Assembly (NCBI GenBank): GCA_900313475.1
Contig: OMRJ01000230.1
Span: 1-8,864 of the forward strand
Direction of reading: 5' to 3'
DNA length: 8,864 nt
Source: an uncultured Eubacteriales bacterium
Lineage (GTDB): Bacteria > Bacillota > Clostridia > Oscillospirales > Acutalibacteraceae
Position 1 is the stretch's first letter; the number at the start of each line of letters is the position of its first letter. Shown piece by piece: positions 1-5,803 of the stretch. Below the pieces are notes generated by a model that saw nothing but the letters and a program-made list of their open reading frames with translations, was not told the origin of the DNA and searched no databases. A program made the position numbers and the translations under genes.

Positions 1-478
1 CGAATACATCCGAAAGACAATTCTTGAAGCCGATATGATCTATACACCGGGCGGCAACCTTAAATTCTTAATGGACACATGGCGCAAAAGAAATGTTGTC
101 GGACTTATGCATAAGGCATATGAAAACGGAACAGTCATCGCGGGCAATTCGTCGGGAGCTATGTGCTGGTTTCACTTCGGCTGGGATGACTGCGGCATAG
201 ACGGGAAGCATATGTTCATCGAGGGTGTTGATCTGTTCCCCTACTGTCTGTGTCCGCATTTTCAGAATGAGAAATGGCATAAATTCACGGAGCATGTTTC
301 CGAGCAGGAATACGACGGGTTAGGCATTGACGATTCGACCGCACTTGTTTTCAATAACGGCAGAGTAAGCGTCATAAAAAACGATCCGAAGCCCGAAAAC
401 TCCGCATATATAATGCGTGCATCGAACAATTATGAGCTTGAAGACCTCGGCGCGATCGAGGGAGATTTTATTCTGTAA
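1..478 (+). CDS. S51/peptidase E-like serine hydrolase, 3' portion (5' end outside window)
   Basis: Partial gene: the frame is open from base 2, with 11 sense codons before the first ATG at 35, so that ATG is internal and the true start lies to the left. The visible protein has the features of the S51 (peptidase E / type 1 glutamine amidotransferase-like) fold: a TPGGN turn, then GNSSGA at 143-160, the nucleophile elbow equivalent to GxSAGA of E. coli PepE, with the likely catalytic Ser encoded at 149-151. A CPHF segment and the family-typical GLGIDDSTAL stretch follow. Family members are cytoplasmic; PepE cleaves Asp-X dipeptides, but many Firmicutes homologues have no defined substrate. The hydrolase assignment is good; dipeptidase specificity is not shown. 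The gene converges on the glutamine synthetase gene and ends 19 bases before a hairpin terminator. Confidence 0.85.
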   Translation, partial: EYIRKTILEADMIYTPGGNLKFLMDTWRKRNVVGLMHKAYENGTVIAGNSSGAMCWFHFGWDDCGIDGKHMFIEGVDLFPYCLCPHFQNEKWHKFTEHVSEQEYDGLGIDDSTALVFNNGRVSVIKNDPKPENSAYIMRASNNYELEDLGAIEGDFIL

Positions 479-496
479 CAAACGCTTTTTAAAATT

Positions 497-534
497 ATCC
501 CGTCTGCTTTTTCGGCAAACGGGATGCTTTTTTG
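497..534. terminator. Shared, probably bidirectional intrinsic terminator between convergent genes
   Basis: ATCCCGT (497-503) pairs with ACGGGAT (519-525), and TGC (505-507) with GCA (515-517), around a 7-base loop. In the rightward transcript there is one C x A mismatch, followed by a GCUUUUUUGUUAUUU tract, so this is a good terminator for the S51 hydrolase gene. In the leftward transcript the mismatch becomes a G-U pair, giving a continuous 11-bp stem, but the tract after it is only AAUUUUAAAAA. It starts right at the glutamine synthetase stop codon (535-537) and probably serves both genes. Confidence 0.85.
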
Positions 535-2628
535 TTATTTCACGCTGAAAAGCGTTTCGCCGTATGACGGATAAGGCCAATATGACGCATCTGTTTTTGT
601 CTCCGTCTCGTCGATGAGAATGCGAAGCTCCGTCATGCACGGGATAAGCTTTTCTTTGCAGAAAACGGCAGTAGCAGTACTGTCGGCGCAGTCGCTCTCA
701 GCCGCAATGAGTTCTTCAAGCTCCGTCTTTTTTGCATATATTGCGCCGGTCAGCTCCGATAATTCACGTACAACCGTTTCTTCGTAGCGGCAGTCGGCAG
801 ACGGGAGAAGCGCCTTTTTTGCAAGCGCTTCATCTGAAAGCTCACCCGTAAATTTTGCGACGGAAGGCAAAATGTCTTTATTAACCATATCAAGCATGGT
901 GAGAGATTCAATGCCGATCATTTTACAGTAATTTTCGGTAAGAATTTCATATCTCGCATGAAGCTCGGCTTCGGAATAAACGCGATGCCGTGTAAAAAGA
1001 TCAACATTCTTTTCTTTTACAAGATACGGCAGGCAGTCGGGTGTGGTACGCAGATTCAACAAACCTCGCTTTTCTGCGTCAAAGAGCCACGCTTCGTCGT
1101 AGCCGTTGCCGTTGAAAATAATACGCTTATGCTCTGAAATCACACGCTTGATGAGAGAGTGCAATGCCGATTCAAGGTCAGCAGCGCTTTCAAGCTCATC
1201 CGCAAATTGACGCAGTTCCTCCGCAACGCTTGTGTTAAGCACAACATTTGCTTCCGACACCGAATCGGAGGAACCGAGCATACGGAATTCAAATTTATTT
1301 CCGGTAAACGCAAAAGGCGAGGTGCGGTTTCTGTCGGTTGTATCCTTGGGGAATTTCGGCAGCGTGTGAACCCCGACGCGTAAAAGCTCCTTTTCCTTTC
1401 CGCCGTAAGGTGTGTCTGTTTCGATGGCATGGAGGATGTCGGTCAATTCCGTCCCGAGGAATATTGAGACGATAGCAGGCGGTGCCTCCTGCGCACCGAG
1501 ACGGTGATCGTTGCCGGCGGACGCGACACTTACGCGCAAAATATCCTGATAATCATCCACAGCTTTTATAACTGCGCAAAGGAAAAGTAAAAACTGCGCA
1601 TTTTCTGCGGGTGTGTCACCGGGATACAGCAAATTGATTCCTGTGTCGGTTGCAAGCGCCCAATTGTTATGCTTGCCGCTTCCGTTAACTCCCGCAAAAG
1701 GTTTCTCATGGAGCAGACAAACCATATTATGCTTACGCGCTATTTTCTGCATCAGCTCCATTGTGAGCTGATTGTGATCGGCTGCGATATTTGCCGTCTC
1801 AAAAACGGGAGCAAGCTCATGCTGTGCGGGGGCGACCTCGTTGTGCTCGGTTTTTGCAGGAATACCGAGACGCCATAACGCTTCGTCAAGCTCTGTCATA
1901 AAAGCTTGCACACGCGGTTTTATAGCACCGAAATAATGGTCGCTTAATTCCTGACCTTTCGGCGCACGCGCACCTATCAGGGTTCGTCCGGAATATATAA
2001 GGTCTTTTCGCGCTTCAAATGCGGATTTGTCAATAAGAAAATACTCCTGTTCCGCTCCGACGGTCACATCGACGCGTGAAACATCCTCGTTGCCGAACAG
2101 CCGAAGCACACGAAGTGCCTGACGGTTGAGCGTCTCCATTGAGCGAAGCAGCGGTGTTTTTTTGTCGAGAGCATGTCCGCCGTAGGAGCAGAATGCAGTG
2201 GGAATACACAGAACGCCGTCTTTAATAAAAGCGTACGACGTAGCGTCCCATGCGGTATATCCGCGAGCCTCAAATGTTGCGCGAAGTCCGCCCGACGGGA
2301 AGGAGGACGCGTCGGGCTCTCCCTGTATAAGCTCCTTGCCTGAAAATTCCATTATCACCCTGCCGCTTCCGTCGGGAGTGACAAAGCTGTCATGTTTTTC
2401 TGCGGTTATACCCGTCATCGGCTGGAACCAGTGCGTGAAATGGGTTGCGCCTTTTTCAATTGCCCAATCCTTCATCGCATTCGCAACGATATTTGCAACC
2501 CCGATTTCAAGGTGTTTACCCTGTTTTATCGTTTTTTGAAGCTGTTTATACGTGTCATGCGGCAATCTCTCACGCATAACGCCGTCGCCGAATACATCGC
2601 GTCCGAAATAGTCACTGACTTTATTCAT
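535..2628 (-). CDS. glnN: Type III glutamine synthetase (GSIII)
   Basis: ATP-dependent ligation of ammonia to glutamate, the entry point of nitrogen into glutamine; a cytoplasmic oligomer (dodecamer in studied GSIII enzymes). The protein is 697 residues, the GSIII size, far longer than the ~440-470 of GSI. Visible motifs: WFQPMTG at 67-73, GAEQEYFLID at 191-200 (metal-binding Glu residues), EHNEVAPAQHELAP at 261-274, NGSGKHNNW at 315-323, RLGAQEAPPA at 376-385, and the NRTSPFAFTGNKFEFR block at 434-449. The C-terminus has the usual WPYPSYGE near the end. The frame runs open further upstream to 2694, but ATG 2628 is chosen because GAGGG (2637-2641) lies 8 bases before it and the protein then begins MNKVSDYFG, a normal GSIII start. 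It lies downstream of hpf in the same direction but has its own promoter and a hairpin leader. The gene appears intact. Confidence 0.96.
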   Translation of the reverse strand: MNKVSDYFGRDVFGDGVMRERLPHDTYKQLQKTIKQGKHLEIGVANIVANAMKDWAIEKGATHFTHWFQPMTGITAEKHDSFVTPDGSGRVIMEFSGKELIQGEPDASSFPSGGLRATFEARGYTAWDATSYAFIKDGVLCIPTAFCSYGGHALDKKTPLLRSMETLNRQALRVLRLFGNEDVSRVDVTVGAEQEYFLIDKSAFEARKDLIYSGRTLIGARAPKGQELSDHYFGAIKPRVQAFMTELDEALWRLGIPAKTEHNEVAPAQHELAPVFETANIAADHNQLTMELMQKIARKHNMVCLLHEKPFAGVNGSGKHNNWALATDTGINLLYPGDTPAENAQFLLFLCAVIKAVDDYQDILRVSVASAGNDHRLGAQEAPPAIVSIFLGTELTDILHAIETDTPYGGKEKELLRVGVHTLPKFPKDTTDRNRTSPFAFTGNKFEFRMLGSSDSVSEANVVLNTSVAEELRQFADELESAADLESALHSLIKRVISEHKRIIFNGNGYDEAWLFDAEKRGLLNLRTTPDCLPYLVKEKNVDLFTRHRVYSEAELHARYEILTENYCKMIGIESLTMLDMVNKDILPSVAKFTGELSDEALAKKALLPSADCRYEETVVRELSELTGAIYAKKTELEELIAAESDCADSTATAVFCKEKLIPCMTELRILIDETETKTDASYWPYPSYGETLFSVK

Positions 2629-2636
2629 ATGACAAG

Positions 2637-2641
2637 CCCTC
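2637..2641 (-). promoter_or_regulatory. Ribosome binding site setting the glutamine synthetase start
   Basis: Read leftward this is GAGGG, 8 bases before ATG 2626-2628. An in-frame ATG (codon 18 of the longer open frame) overlaps this same motif and so cannot use it; this rules out the longer N-terminus. Confidence 0.7.
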
Positions 2642-2667
2642 ATTATTCTGAAAAGTAAATAAGAAAC

Positions 2668-2692
2668 GGGGCAACGACGTCGGTCGCGCCCC
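2668..2692 (-). promoter_or_regulatory. GC-rich hairpin in the glutamine synthetase leader
   Basis: In the leftward transcript GGGGCG pairs with UGCCCC (including one G-U pair) and CGAC with GUCG, with one bulged U and a 4-base loop: about 10 bp in total. It lies about 8 bases after the predicted transcription start and 39 bases before the start codon. The bases after it (GTTTCTTATTTACTTTTC) are T-rich but interrupted. It could be a weak attenuator, an mRNA-stabilising stem, or the partial terminator of hpf read-through. Structure is seen; function is inferred. Confidence 0.5.
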
Positions 2693-2707
2693 ATTGCAAT
2701 CTATTTC

Positions 2708-2736
2708 ATTTTATATGTGACAGCAAAAAAAGTCAA
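2708..2736 (-). promoter_or_regulatory. Sigma-A-type promoter of the glutamine synthetase gene
   Basis: Read leftward: -35 TTGACT (2736-2731), a 17-base spacer, -10 TAAAAT (2713-2708). The match and spacing are near consensus. Predicted start is around 2700, giving a leader of about 72 bases that carries the GC-rich hairpin. It lies in the 152-base gap after hpf, so glutamine synthetase can be transcribed independently of hpf. Confidence 0.7.
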
Positions 2737-2780
2737 GCATTTTTTTATTTTGATTTTATCTGCTGTTGAACAATATTCGA

Positions 2781-3308
2781 TTATTTATCATCCTCCGGAA
2801 CAATAAGTCCGTATCCGCCGTCATCTCTGCGGTAAACAACCGATACCGTATTATCGGCACTGTTGCGAAAAACATAAAACAGATGCCCGAGCATGTTCAT
2901 CTGCAATATCGCTTCGTCGACAGACTGCGGCTTAACGGGAATAACCTTTGTGCGGACAAGTTCAAATTCTTTTTCTTCCTCGACCTCGCCTGCAATAAGA
3001 TCATCAAACGCGCCTTCTCTTAAGCGTTTTTCGACTTTGGTCTTATTCTTCCTCATTTGACGGATAAGAAGATCAACGCATTCGTCAAGAGCGTCATTCA
3101 TATTTTCCGCTCTTGCCTGTGCACGGAATATCATTCCGTCGTTAAAGACCGTTATTTCGACCGATTGAGAGTTCTTTTCAACGGTTGCAGTTACTTTTGC
3201 CGACGCACCGTCGCCGAAAAAGCGATCGATTTTTGAGAGTTTTTTCTCGGCTCTTTCCTTGAAATTTTCTCTCGGTGTGCATTTTTTGCCTACTACTGTG
3301 ATGTTCAT
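2781..3308 (-). CDS. hpf: Long-form ribosome hibernation promoting factor (HPF/RaiA/YvyD family)
   Basis: Binds the 30S decoding region and, in the long form, joins two 70S ribosomes into inactive 100S dimers during stationary phase or starvation. 175 residues, close to the usual long-HPF length. The N-terminal ribosome-binding domain (about 1-100) starts MNITVVGKK and contains the family beta-strand/helix pattern with a basic helix around 82-100 (RQMRKNKTKVEKRLR). A short acidic linker (about 108-117, VEEEKEFE) leads to the C-terminal dimerisation domain (about 118-175) with MLGHLFYVFRNSADN and VVYRRDDGGYGLI. ATG 3308 is chosen over the more upstream in-frame start because AAAGGGA lies 8 bases before it and MNITVVGKK is the standard N-terminus. 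It follows the S1-protein terminator, has its own promoter, and its leader carries a hairpin. The gene appears intact. Confidence 0.96.
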   Translation of the reverse strand: MNITVVGKKCTPRENFKERAEKKLSKIDRFFGDGASAKVTATVEKNSQSVEITVFNDGMIFRAQARAENMNDALDECVDLLIRQMRKNKTKVEKRLREGAFDDLIAGEVEEEKEFELVRTKVIPVKPQSVDEAILQMNMLGHLFYVFRNSADNTVSVVYRRDDGGYGLIVPEDDK

Positions 3309-3341
3309 AACTACATCCCTTTCTATATATAATAACAAAGC

Positions 3342-3380
3342 AGGGCTGTGATGAAGCTGTTATTCCTTCAACACCGCCCT
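3342..3380 (-). promoter_or_regulatory. Hairpin in the hpf 5' leader
   Basis: In the leftward transcript AGGGC pairs with GCCCU, GUG with CAC, and UGAAG with CUUCA, interrupted by two single mismatches (G x A and U x U), with a 9-base loop GAAUAACAG. That is 13 pairs, lying between the predicted start (about 3393) and the hpf ribosome binding site. The bases after it (GCTTTGTTATTATATA) are U-rich but interrupted, so it may be a weak attenuator or a stability element. Structure is seen; role is inferred. Confidence 0.5.
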
Positions 3381-3399
3381 TTCTTTTGTTTTCAACTGT

Positions 3400-3428
3400 A
3401 TTATAGCATATTGTTTAGCGGTTGTAAA
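3400..3428 (-). promoter_or_regulatory. Sigma-A-type promoter of hpf
   Basis: Read leftward: -35 TTTACA (3428-3423), a 17-base spacer, -10 TATAAT (3405-3400), nearly perfect consensus. Predicted start about 3393, leaving an unusually long leader of about 85 bases. I see no clear stress sigma-factor motif overlapping it. Confidence 0.8.
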
Positions 3429-3452
3429 GAGATATTTGTTAGTTTTTAATAT

Positions 3453-3482
3453 AATTATCTGATAATTGCGATAAAAATTATC
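3453..3482. promoter_or_regulatory. CodY-like palindrome and adjoining dyad upstream of the hpf promoter
   Basis: Bases 3453-3467 read AATTATCTGATAATT, a perfect 15-base odd palindrome. It matches the published CodY consensus AATTTTCWGAAAATT at 13 of 15 positions, the two differences being symmetric. A second dyad, GATAAAAATTATC (3470-3482), follows at once and repeats the AATTATC half-site. The palindrome centre is about 67 bases upstream of the predicted hpf start, so it would not block the promoter directly. The 303-base gap 3309-3611 otherwise holds the hpf leader and promoter, a further dyad at 3522-3539, and the S1-gene terminator; I see no gene in it. Confidence 0.45.
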
Positions 3483-3521
3483 TAACATGTCACAACTTTA
3501 CAGGATACAAAACTGCGCGGC

Positions 3522-3539
3522 GTCGATTTTGAAATCAAC
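3522..3539. repeat. Short inverted repeat of unknown role
   Basis: GTCGATTTTGAAATCAAC: 8-base arms around a 2-base centre with one non-matching pair (a G-U pair if read leftward). It lies between the S1-gene terminator and the CodY-like palindrome. It may be an operator or chance; nothing else in the sequence decides. Confidence 0.25.
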
Positions 3540-3571
3540 TGCAGTATACCCGACCTATCTAAAATAAAACT

Positions 3572-3601
3572 AAAAAAAACGGCGCACCCGTACGGTGCAC
3601 C
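3572..3601 (-). terminator. Intrinsic terminator of the S1-domain gene
   Basis: In the leftward transcript GGUGCACC pairs with GGUGCGCC (8 pairs including one G-U) around the loop GUACG, followed by GUUUUUUUU. It begins 10 bases after the S1-gene stop codon and separates that transcript from hpf. Confidence 0.92.
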
Positions 3602-3611
3602 GAAAAAATAA

Positions 3612-4067
3612 TTATTTTCCTCTGCGGGAATTTCTCTGTTCTCCGCCCGAACGTTTAAGTGCCGACATTTTTTCGTCGCTCTCCGCTTTAAATTTTGCCA
3701 TCATGTCTTCAAAAGACATTCCCGCCGATGAATTCTGCGGCTGTCTCGGCTGTCTGTCGGGCGCAGGTCTGCCGGGACTGCGTTGACCGCCGTTTTGAAA
3801 TTTTTTGCGCTTTTGTTCTCCGTCCGGTGATGCCGGCATTGTCTGTTTTATGGACAGACTTATTTTATTAGCCTCGTTTATTCCTATAACCTTGACCTTG
3901 ACATCCTGCCCTTCGGTAAGATGGTCTTTAATGTCACGGACAAAAACAGGTGCCACCTCCGAAATATGTACCATTCCTGTTTCACCGTTTGAGAGTTTAA
4001 CAAAAGCACCGAATGCGGTCATCCCCGTGACCTTGCCTTCGTAAATTTCGCCGACCTTTGATTGCAT
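3612..4067 (-). CDS. yabR: S1 RNA-binding domain protein (YabR/YugI-like)
   Basis: 151 residues. Residues 1-75 form one S1 (OB-fold) domain, with GEIYEGKVTGMTAFGAFVKL, GMVHISEVA and KISLSIKQ at its expected positions. The rest is a low-complexity tail rich in Pro, Gln, Arg and Gly (about 76-112), then a helical piece (FEDMMAKFKAESDEKM, about 118-134) and a basic end (QRNSRRGK). Single-S1 proteins of this kind (B. subtilis YabR, YugI) associate with RNA or ribosomes; the precise role is not settled. The position directly after divIC matches the B. subtilis yabP-yabQ-divIC-yabR order, which supports the symbol. The ribosome binding site AGGAGG (4085-4080) is perfect but sits 12 bases before the ATG, longer than usual, and no other in-frame start lies nearer. 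It probably shares a transcript with divIC (37-base gap) and ends in a strong terminator. Confidence 0.88.
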   Translation of the reverse strand: MQSKVGEIYEGKVTGMTAFGAFVKLSNGETGMVHISEVAPVFVRDIKDHLTEGQDVKVKVIGINEANKISLSIKQTMPASPDGEQKRKKFQNGGQRSPGRPAPDRQPRQPQNSSAGMSFEDMMAKFKAESDEKMSALKRSGGEQRNSRRGK

Positions 4068-4104
4068 AGAGACAAAAGTCCTCCTGATTTTTTATTTTAT
4101 ATGA

Positions 4105-4395
4105 TCAGTTACCCGGAGTAACGTCATAATAAATTTTTTCGTCGGGATAAACGTAACCTCTTTCACGGGCGAGATGCTCATAGAGCTTTGCCTCGTCGGT
4201 TTCGTTTATAAGAGAATTTATTTCCTCGTTGTCAGCGGATAATTCTTCATATTCCGCATTCAATGCGTCAAGCGTTGTTCTTTTTTGATTTATGTCGGAT
4301 ATTAAAGCACCGTACATACTTCCCGCGAAAAGAATAACGGCAGCAATCGTAACGATCATTATTTTGCTGTGCCTGCGACCTGAAGTGCGTGTCAT
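4105..4395 (-). CDS. divIC: Septum formation initiator DivIC/FtsB family
   Basis: Small bitopic membrane protein of the division complex; with FtsL it recruits and activates septal peptidoglycan synthesis. 96 residues from the chosen start: a basic cytoplasmic N-terminus (MTRTSGRRHSK), one membrane segment (about 12-33), a coiled coil (about 35-65, LDALNAEYEELSADNEEINSL), and the family-typical YEHLARERGYVYPDEKIYY near the end. Three in-frame starts compete: GTG 4413, ATG 4404 and ATG 4395. Only the last is properly spaced (10 bases) from the weak site GGAAAG, so it is preferred, with moderate certainty. It lies 80 bases after yabQ with its own promoter in the gap, sensible for a gene needed in growth as well as sporulation. 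Confidence 0.9.
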   Translation of the reverse strand: MTRTSGRRHSKIMIVTIAAVILFAGSMYGALISDINQKRTTLDALNAEYEELSADNEEINSLINETDEAKLYEHLARERGYVYPDEKIYYDVTPGN

Positions 4396-4429
4396 TACAA
4401 CCATTCTTTCCACTAAAATCTTTTTTATT

Positions 4430-4459
4430 ATTATATATCATCTTTGTGTTTATATGCAA
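4430..4459 (-). promoter_or_regulatory. Probable sigma-A promoter of divIC and the S1 gene
   Basis: Read leftward: -35 TTGCAT (4459-4454), an 18-base spacer, -10 TATAAT (4435-4430). Predicted start about 4423, a leader of roughly 28 bases before ATG 4395. It lies wholly in the yabQ-divIC gap and would free divIC from sporulation-only control. Confidence 0.55.
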
Positions 4460-4475
4460 GTGTTTTATTTGATTT

Positions 4476-4898
4476 TTAACGTAATTTTTTTGTTTTTTTA
4501 CGATCTGCGCGTACAGCTTTTTTTTCTTTTCTTTTTTCACGGCGGAAATACAGTGCTTTTCGGGTGTTGAGAAAAGCTTTTTCGGCTTTGTCGGCGACAG
4601 AAACGAATATTTTTTCCGCGGCTTTTTCCGGTAAAAGCAAAAAGACAAGGAATCCCGTCCCCTCACCTAACGCGGCAAAAGTACGAAAAAAACCGTTGTT
4701 TGCATCGAGCAAAAAAATAAATGTCACTGTGCAAGCGGCTGTAAGAAACAGGATATCGGCAACGGCTTTACGAACGGTATTTTTATTGCGAACACCAAAA
4801 ATAACATTATAAAAACAATGTACGGCGCCCAGAAAAAAACCGACACCGCACGATTTTATGAAAATGCGAATATTTTCTGCGGCTTCATATCTTACCAT
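4476..4898 (-). CDS. yabQ: Spore cortex biosynthesis protein YabQ
   Basis: 140 residues. Membrane protein of the mother cell, needed in B. subtilis for spore cortex formation. Hydrophobic segments at about 11-30, 44-63 and 72-88 suggest three membrane spans, followed by a long, very basic cytoplasmic tail (from about 115: RREKRKEKKAVRADRKK). Identification rests on this layout, the early GFFLGAVHCFYNVIFG segment, and its place between yabP and divIC. The ATG lies 9 bases after the yabP stop; the ribosome binding site GGGTGA overlaps that stop codon, so the two genes are probably translationally coupled. The tail is shared by many clostridial YabQ proteins and varies in length. Confidence 0.87.
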   Translation of the reverse strand: MVRYEAAENIRIFIKSCGVGFFLGAVHCFYNVIFGVRNKNTVRKAVADILFLTAACTVTFIFLLDANNGFFRTFAALGEGTGFLVFLLLPEKAAEKIFVSVADKAEKAFLNTRKALYFRREKRKEKKAVRADRKKTKKLR

Positions 4899-4907
4899 TT
4901 TCCGTTT

Positions 4908-5180
4908 TCACCCGAACATCTTCGAAAAAAGACTCTTGCCTTTAACAGCCGGCGCGGAATAAACAAGAGAATTTATTATTCCTTCAGCGCAAAGTTCTCC
5001 CGAATCAAGAGAGAGCTTTGTTATCTGTAAATTTTCACCGTGAACGGTTATACACCCGTTTTGCGACTGTATATTCAGTGTCTCCTCATCAAAGCTTCCG
5101 ACGTCCGTTATACCTGTCATTGATATTTTTTTTCTGTCTTCTATAATTACGTTGTGCATTGTTGCAGCATTTTCGGGCAT
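4908..5180 (-). CDS. yabP: Sporulation protein YabP
   Basis: 90 residues, the normal YabP size. Recognised by HNVIIEDRKKISMTGITDV near the N-terminus (about 9-27), the GCITVHGENLQITKLSLDSGEL stretch in its middle (starting about residue 42) and the ...AEGIINSLVY beta-strand pattern after it, as in YabP/YqfC proteins of endospore formers. In B. subtilis it is made under sigma-E in the mother cell; the biochemical role is unknown. Start ATG 5180 has AGGTGA 6 bases before it; a second in-frame ATG at 5159 has no such site. First gene of the leftward group, divergent from the prolyl isomerase. A TATAAT (5204-5209, read leftward) lies upstream without a good -35, and I could not identify a sigma-E promoter. 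Confidence 0.9.
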   Translation of the reverse strand: MPENAATMHNVIIEDRKKISMTGITDVGSFDEETLNIQSQNGCITVHGENLQITKLSLDSGELCAEGIINSLVYSAPAVKGKSLFSKMFG

Positions 5181-5273
5181 ATAACATCACCTTTTCTTTT
5201 TTTATTATATAGATATTTCACCGACGGTCGCATAATAACTAAAATAAAACATAAAATTTCGGTAAAATGCACA

Positions 5274-5302
5274 GTGTCAATTTTCGTGTTTTGTGATAAA
5301 AT
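5274..5302 (+). promoter_or_regulatory. Probable extended -10 promoter of the prolyl isomerase gene
   Basis: Extended -10 TGaTAAAAT (5294-5302) with a weak -35 GTGTCA (5274-5279) at 17 bases. It lies 28 bases before the ATG. The 149-base divergent gap 5181-5329 contains nothing else I can name apart from the yabP ribosome binding site and leader. Confidence 0.45.
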
Positions 5303-5329
5303 AATAAAAAACATAAGGAGAATAAAAAA

Positions 5330-5803
5330 ATGATTAGAATTGAAATGGACAACGGTGCAGTTATTGACATTGAGCTTTATCCCGACAAAGCACCGAAGAC
5401 TGTTGCCAACTTTGAAAAGCTTGTCAAAGAGGGTTTTTATGACGGACTTTCCTTTCACCGTATCATAAAAGGCTTTATGATTCAGGGCGGTGATCCCGAA
5501 GGAACCGGAATGGGAGGCTCCGGTAATAATATCCCCGGTGAATTTGCGGCAAACGGGTTTAAAACGAATGATATTAAGCACACACGCGGCGTTATTTCAA
5601 TGGCGCGTGCAATGAATCCTGATTCCGCAAGCTCACAGTTTTTTATAATGCATGAGGATGCCCCGCATCTCGACGGCAGTTACGCCGCATTCGGAAAGGT
5701 TGTAAGCGGCATTGAAGCCGTGGACGAAATCGCGAATGTCCCCACCTCATACGGTGACCGTCCCGTCACTCCCGTTATTATAAAAAAAATGACGGTAGTT
5801 TGA
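5330..5803 (+). CDS. ppiB: Cyclophilin-type peptidyl-prolyl cis-trans isomerase
   Basis: Catalyses isomerisation of peptide bonds before proline, assisting folding. 157 residues, one cyclophilin domain and no signal peptide or membrane segment, so cytoplasmic. Catalytic and binding positions are present: FHRIIKGFMIQGGD at 42-55 (Arg44, Phe49, Gln52), SSQFFI at 101-106 (Gln103, Phe105), and HLDGSYAAFG at 113-122. The cyclosporin-contact Trp of human CypA is His here (113), as I recall also in B. subtilis PpiB, and CypA His126 is Tyr118. Sequence such as FEKLVKEGFYDGLSFHRI is close to PpiB, hence the symbol. AAGGAG (5315-5320) lies 9 bases before the ATG. A 7-bp hairpin overlaps the stop codon but has no U-tract, so transcription may continue into the symporter gene. 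Confidence 0.95.
   Translation: MIRIEMDNGAVIDIELYPDKAPKTVANFEKLVKEGFYDGLSFHRIIKGFMIQGGDPEGTGMGGSGNNIPGEFAANGFKTNDIKHTRGVISMARAMNPDSASSQFFIMHEDAPHLDGSYAAFGKVVSGIEAVDEIANVPTSYGDRPVTPVIIKKMTVV

Noticed and set aside
4268..4666. 132-codon open frame on the minus strand spanning the yabQ-divIC junction
   Set aside because: It is a shifted-frame shadow, very rich in Lys from AT-rich DNA, and overlaps two recognisable proteins and the promoter between them.
5275..5280. TTGACA on the minus strand as a -35 for yabP
   Set aside because: The only -10 at an acceptable distance is a poor TTTTAT, and a sporulation gene is expected to use sigma-E; nothing matched a sigma-E promoter convincingly either.
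5147..5581. 144-codon open frame antisense to the prolyl isomerase gene
   Set aside because: It opposes a clearly real gene, shows no recognisable motifs and has no ribosome binding site of note.
5660..5690. Trp-to-His change in the cyclophilin active site
   Set aside because: The same substitution is, as I recall, found in B. subtilis PpiB, so it is a normal bacterial variant.
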